DNA of 64,000 nucleotides. It comes from Halopseudomonas xiamenensis (GTDB lineage Bacteria > Pseudomonadota > Gammaproteobacteria > Pseudomonadales > Pseudomonadaceae). This document shows, piece after piece, positions 60,523 through 64,000 of the stretch. The notes beneath the pieces were generated by a model that had not been told where the DNA came from, did no database searches, and saw only the letters and a list, made by a program, of their open reading frames with translations. The stretch is from positions 1-64,000 of the forward strand of contig NZ_JACLGO010000015.1 in assembly GCF_014219065.1 (NCBI RefSeq), given 5' to 3'. How positions within the stretch are numbered: position 1 is the stretch's first letter; the number at the start of each line of letters is the position of its first letter. Position numbers and translations under genes: made by a program.

Positions 60523-60975
60523 ATGCGAAACATGGGTATGCAACAGGAAAAGATTATCAGGACTTTCTGCGCCGCCTGGGGCGACGGTACAGCAACTTCA
60601 CGGCCGCAGCTGGAGACCATTCTGGACATGATGGCCGAGGACGCTGTTTGGCAACTCTGGGTGCCAGGCGGCCCGGTTATCCAGGGCAAGCAGGCGTTAC
60701 GCGACGAAATCACTCGGCAAATGAGTTATGTGACCCATAACCACTGCGTAATCCGCAACATCGTCTCCTCCGACAACGTAGTGATGACCGAGCGTGATGA
60801 CTACGCAGTGTCGGGAGGCAAGCCCATGCCGCACTCCATGGTGGCCGTTTACGAGCTGGATGATCAGGGGCTGATCACCGCCTGGCGGGAGTATCTGGAT
60901 ACAGCGGATCTGGCAAGAAAGAAAGGTGTTCCGCTAGAACAGGTCGGCGGGCCAAGTCTGGATGCCAACGCCTGA
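60523..60975 (+). CDS. Limonene-1,2-epoxide hydrolase-like NTF2-fold protein
   Basis: A 150-residue cone-fold protein resembling LEH (PF07858): MMAEDAVWQLWVPGGPVIQGKQALRDEI, VVMTERDDY (the Arg-x-Asp part of the Asp-Arg-Asp site) and TAWREYLD (the second Asp). LEH opens a terpene epoxide with water in one step, without a covalent intermediate. A terpenoid setting makes this plausible, for example on a P450-generated epoxide, but SnoaL-type alternatives remain. Starts at 60523 or at the internal ATG 60532 are both possible. It overlaps the long frame of the next gene. Confidence 0.72.
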   Translation: MRNMGMQQEKIIRTFCAAWGDGTATSRPQLETILDMMAEDAVWQLWVPGGPVIQGKQALRDEITRQMSYVTHNHCVIRNIVSSDNVVMTERDDYAVSGGKPMPHSMVAVYELDDQGLITAWREYLDTADLARKKGVPLEQVGGPSLDANA

Positions 60976-61045
60976 ACACCACCCTCTTACCTATGAAGGG
61001 CAACCGGACGAGCCGGACTTGCCGATGAATGCTTTGGAGCAGCGA

Positions 61046-62416
61046 ATGAACATGGCCGTACAAGACACCACGAATACCGATCAACAGCAAGAACGGAAAC
61101 TCTGCCAGTTCGTAGAAGAACTCCTTGAGGGCAGAGTTACCAACATCGAACGCCTGCCTCGCTGGCGGCCCGCTTGGAATGTGGATCTCAAGCGCGGTGA
61201 TGAGATTATCAAGCTGCACATACGCGGTGAGCGCGGCGGCGATGTCAGCCCGTTCCCGGATCTTCGTCGCGAAGCGGATATCCTTACCCTGATCAGGCAA
61301 CAAGGTATCCCCGCTCCCCGCATCTATGGCTTCTGTGAAGACCCGCAGGCCATCGTGATGCAGAACGTGCCAGGTACCCGTGATCTATCCCAGGCCAAAG
61401 ACAATGCAGAGCGGCTCAGTTTGGCCAAGCAGTACATTGACGCCATGGCAGCAATGCACAAGTTACCGCTAGACGCTTTTGTCGCACGGGGAATCGATCT
61501 GCCGCATGGCGCCGAAGCGATTTCTCTGGCGGGTCTGGAGGCCTACTATCCACTGTATGAACGGAACAAGACGCGCCCGCAGCCACTGCTGGAATTCGCC
61601 CTCAACTGGCTGCGCCGCAACGTGCCACAACACCGGATCAAGCCCAGCCTGGTTCAGTATGATTCAGGCCAGTATCTGTTCGAGAACGGCAAGGTAAACA
61701 CCCTGTACGACTTCGAGTTCGCGATGATCGGCGACCCGCTCGCCGACCTCGCCTCCGCGCGCATGCGCGATAATTACGAACCTCTGGGGGGGCCCTTCAG
61801 CGAACTCTATAGCTACTACCAGGAAGTCAGCGGCGAGAAGCCCGAACCCGACGTGGTGCGTTTCCATACTGCCTTGTTCTCTACCGTCAGCGCCATGCAG
61901 TTCTCCGCAACTGTCGCCACACCGCAGCCAGGCAACCCGCATGATACCTATATTGAGTTCGATATTGCCCTGCGCCGGGTAGTAGTTCACGCGATGGCCG
62001 AGGCGATGGGCGCGGAGATTGCGCCCCCCGCAATCAACATAGTGGAACATGGCCCGAACGCAGAGCTACTCAGCATGCTCACCGACGCAGTCAATCAGGT
62101 TCAGATCGAGGACGAATTTCAGCAGACCAAGCTCAACGCTGTTCGCAAGATCGTCGAATATCTGGGGAGAGCTGACGCCATGATCAATCAACTCCAGGCT
62201 GTGGACATGCAGGAAGCCGGCGTTCTGCTGGGGTGCAGCTTTGCACACCACGATGAGATGGAGGCAGCCCTGGAACGTTTTGTCGCCACCGCAGGCACAG
62301 AGCACGACCTGGCATTGTTGGCTCTCTTCGCTTCACAGATAGAACGACGAGTGCAGGTGTTTGGACAAACTGCCATCGGCAGATCGGCAAGCCATATTGA
62401 CCTGCCAGCACTGTAG
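61046..62416 (+). CDS. Aminoglycoside-phosphotransferase-like (ACAD10/11-type) kinase homologue
   Basis: A 456-residue protein with the APH/ACAD10-11 kinase fold: EVPF-type N-lobe (RWRPAWNVDLKRGDEIIKLHIRG), then the hinge, and LVQYDSGQYLFENG followed by YDFEFAMIGDPLADLA. The DxD-like second motif (DFE) is intact, but the catalytic HGDxxxxN is altered: His to Gln, Gly to Tyr and the Asn lost, with Asp kept. The ATG at 61046 has GGAG 6 bases upstream; an earlier ATG (60962) would overlap the preceding gene. A C-terminal helical extension follows. Kinase activity on a hydroxyacyl-CoA is possible but doubtful. Confidence 0.75.
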   Translation: MNMAVQDTTNTDQQQERKLCQFVEELLEGRVTNIERLPRWRPAWNVDLKRGDEIIKLHIRGERGGDVSPFPDLRREADILTLIRQQGIPAPRIYGFCEDPQAIVMQNVPGTRDLSQAKDNAERLSLAKQYIDAMAAMHKLPLDAFVARGIDLPHGAEAISLAGLEAYYPLYERNKTRPQPLLEFALNWLRRNVPQHRIKPSLVQYDSGQYLFENGKVNTLYDFEFAMIGDPLADLASARMRDNYEPLGGPFSELYSYYQEVSGEKPEPDVVRFHTALFSTVSAMQFSATVATPQPGNPHDTYIEFDIALRRVVVHAMAEAMGAEIAPPAINIVEHGPNAELLSMLTDAVNQVQIEDEFQQTKLNAVRKIVEYLGRADAMINQLQAVDMQEAGVLLGCSFAHHDEMEAALERFVATAGTEHDLALLALFASQIERRVQVFGQTAIGRSASHIDLPAL

Positions 62417-62438
62417 CCCTACTAGTCTGGAGCAGAAC

Positions 62439-63275
62439 ATGTCTGACGATAACAACAATAAGCAAGCTGATTTCCTAGGTCGCTACGGCCCGTGGGCTCT
62501 GGTAGCAGGTGCCTCCCATGGCATCGGTTCGGAATTTACCCGACAGGTCGCAGCGCAAGGCCTGAACTGCATCCTCGTAGCCAGGACTGAAGACACCCTG
62601 CAATCTTTGAAATCGAGCCTGGAGGGCGAGTACGGGGTTAAAGTCCTGATCGTAACTCAGGATCTGTCAGCGCCGGATGCCGCGGCTCGACTGCTGCGGG
62701 CTACCGGCGAGCGTCAGATAGGTCTGTTGATCTATAACGCCGGCGGCGACCCTTTTATCAGTCAATTCCTCAATACCGATGCCGAAAGCTGGATGTCGCT
62801 GCTGCGGCTGAATACCCAGACAGTACTGGAAACGAGCCATACTTATGGCAAACGCATGGTGGAGCGTGGCCAGGGCGGAGTGATTCTGGTTGGCTCACAC
62901 GCGGCACTGGGCGGTGTCCGCAAACTGGGCATGTACTCGGCCACCAAGGCATTTTCCCTTAACCTTGGAGAATCACTCTGGGCAGAATGGAAGGATCGCG
63001 GAGTTGATGTGCTGAACCTGCTCATCAGTACGGTGGATACGCCAATGATGCGCGAAACCATGCAGCGTTTGAATATTCCTGACGCGGCAACAATGAACTT
63101 GCCCCAGGCCGATGACATCGTGCGTCTGGCGTTGGCCGCTCTGCCCAATGGCCCAACCCTTGTTCACCCACAGGATCTGGAGTCGCCGGATGGCGAATTG
63201 TCACTCGGTGACCGTCGCCGTGAACATGTCATCAACAAAAGCGCCGAGGCGGCCATGTTCATTGGCCGCGATTGA
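62439..63275 (+). CDS. Short-chain dehydrogenase/reductase (KCR/17beta-HSD-like)
   Basis: A 278-residue SDR. The variant glycine motif VAGASHGIGSEF, YNAGGDPF in place of NNAG, Ser in LVGSHAALGG and Tyr/Lys in YSATKAFSLNLGESLWAEW resemble the hydroxysteroid/3-ketoacyl reductase branch. GGAG lies 6 bases before the ATG at 62439; a longer frame overlaps the kinase-like gene. It probably acts on a bulky hydrophobic alcohol or ketone. Confidence 0.86.
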   Translation: MSDDNNNKQADFLGRYGPWALVAGASHGIGSEFTRQVAAQGLNCILVARTEDTLQSLKSSLEGEYGVKVLIVTQDLSAPDAAARLLRATGERQIGLLIYNAGGDPFISQFLNTDAESWMSLLRLNTQTVLETSHTYGKRMVERGQGGVILVGSHAALGGVRKLGMYSATKAFSLNLGESLWAEWKDRGVDVLNLLISTVDTPMMRETMQRLNIPDAATMNLPQADDIVRLALAALPNGPTLVHPQDLESPDGELSLGDRRREHVINKSAEAAMFIGRD

Positions 63276-63312
63276 CCGCACATAGCGCGATTGAAATCAC
63301 TCTGAATGAGCA

Positions 63313-64000
63313 ATGAACAACATGAAAAATTTTGACAACAGGGAATTCAAACTCGGGTGGAAGATCCTGATTCTGGCCACAGTAGGCGTAGCCACCAGTT
63401 CAAGCTCGCTTCTGTTGTACAGCTTCAGCGCGATGATGATTCCTCTGGAACTGGCTATGGGGTGGGGCCGCAGTGAACTGCAGGCGGCAATCACTGCGCT
63501 GTCGCTCGGTACTATCGTCGCCGCCCAGCTCGCTGGGTGGGTGAACCTGAAGTTCGGCTTGCGCATCGTTACCATCGTGTCGCTTATCGCGCTATCGGTC
63601 AGCTTGTTTCTCCTCACTCAGATTCAAACCACTATCTGGAGCCTCTATCTTGGCTACTTCCTCGTTCCGCTTGCCGGGCTGGGAACCTTGCAGATCACGT
63701 GGTCGCACCTGGTCAATCTCTGGTTTGTGGAAAACCGTGGGCTGGCGCTGGCGATCATACTGAGCGGGTCCGGACTGGCCGCTGCTTTGCTGCCACTGCT
63801 GATCACTTGGTCTGTGTCGACCTGGGGGTGGCAAGCCGGCTTCATTTCCCTGTCGGTACTGCCTGTGGCTATAGCGCTGCCGTTGACCTTGCGCTGGCTG
63901 ATGCCGGTCAGCAGTAGAAATGGTGCGAAGGCCGCAGAACAGCCCAAAGCGCAACAGGAGTCCGGTGGCATACTGCTCAGCGAAGCTCTGCGCTCGTGGC
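63313..64000 (+). CDS. MFS permease, N-terminal part (runs off the window)
   Basis: An open frame from ATG 63313 to the last base, 229 complete codons, with no stop. Product begins MNNMKNFDNREFKLGWKILILA and contains at least six hydrophobic helices, motif-A-like NLKFGLRIVTI and the signature TWSHLVNLWFVENRGLALAIILSGSG. It is a clear paralogue of the permease at 35134, with the same helix-by-helix pattern. The gene continues beyond the right edge. Likely organic-acid uptake. Confidence 0.87.
   Translation, partial: MNNMKNFDNREFKLGWKILILATVGVATSSSSLLLYSFSAMMIPLELAMGWGRSELQAAITALSLGTIVAAQLAGWVNLKFGLRIVTIVSLIALSVSLFLLTQIQTTIWSLYLGYFLVPLAGLGTLQITWSHLVNLWFVENRGLALAIILSGSGLAAALLPLLITWSVSTWGWQAGFISLSVLPVAIALPLTLRWLMPVSSRNGAKAAEQPKAQQESGGILLSEALRSW

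Overview
The window most resembles a member of Pseudomonas sensu lato (Pseudomonas or Halopseudomonas). A chromosomal pterin block (folM next to folE) sits at the left edge. Most of the rest is a very large catabolic locus whose gene content and order match the dit (abietane diterpenoid, resin acid) cluster of Pseudomonas abietaniphila and Paraburkholderia xenovorans as I remember it. The assignment rests on reading protein motifs and gene order; no database search was possible.

Layout. 0-0.5 kb: right end of an IS3-family element. 0.6-3.6 kb: an SDR, folE, folM and an exported Cache-domain protein, probably host chromosome. 3.7-9.3 kb: a leftward beta-oxidation set (acyl-CoA dehydrogenase, enoyl-CoA hydratase, a two-subunit acyl-CoA dehydrogenase pair, amidohydrolase). 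9.5-31.5 kb: the dit-like core. It holds P450 (ditQ), a CMD-family protein, thiolase (ditO), 3-hydroxyacyl-CoA dehydrogenase (ditN), FAH hydrolase, amidohydrolase, TetR (ditK), CoA ligase (ditJ), SDR (ditI), a DUF2889 protein, dioxygenase subunits (ditA2, ditA1), FAH (ditH), SDR (ditG), a DUF35 plus thiolase-fold pair (ditF), IclR (ditR), MFS (ditE), FAH (ditD), extradiol dioxygenase (ditC), SDR (ditB) and a 3Fe-4S-type ferredoxin (ditA3). 31.7-35 kb: a gene fragment, an exported protein and a chemoreceptor. 35-64 kb: an accessory catabolic region. It carries MFS permeases, a [2Fe-2S] ferredoxin and its reductase (likely P450 partners), an HsaA-like flavin monooxygenase, a second TetR, a hydrolase-like/flavin-reductase fusion, three DUF1329 proteins with one DUF1302 protein, a second CYP226-like P450, an FAD oxidoreductase, NTF2-fold proteins, SDRs, a kinase-like protein, and a deletion scar joining two gene fragments.

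How it works together (inference from the dit pathway). The acid is taken up through the outer-membrane module and MFS permeases and activated by the CoA ligase. The two P450s, fed by the [2Fe-2S] ferredoxin and reductase, oxidise the ring system. DitA1A2A3 dihydroxylates the aromatic ring, DitB rearomatises and DitC cleaves it. FAH enzymes, the thiolase-fold/DUF35 pair and the beta-oxidation enzymes then dismantle the remaining rings.

The least expected signals are regulatory. Three recurrent DNA elements are distributed over the locus. Element A (AACA-N13-TGTA) lies upstream of the core operons. Element B (19-bp palindromes with an AGAA...TTCT core) lies upstream of the ligase, the second P450, an MFS gene and two accessory operons. 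Element C (TTTTAC...GTAAAA palindromes) occurs at two of the element-B promoters. Together they suggest at least two overlapping regulons. A second notable item is the hydrolase/flavin-reductase fusion, whose hydrolase catalytic Ser and His are both replaced.
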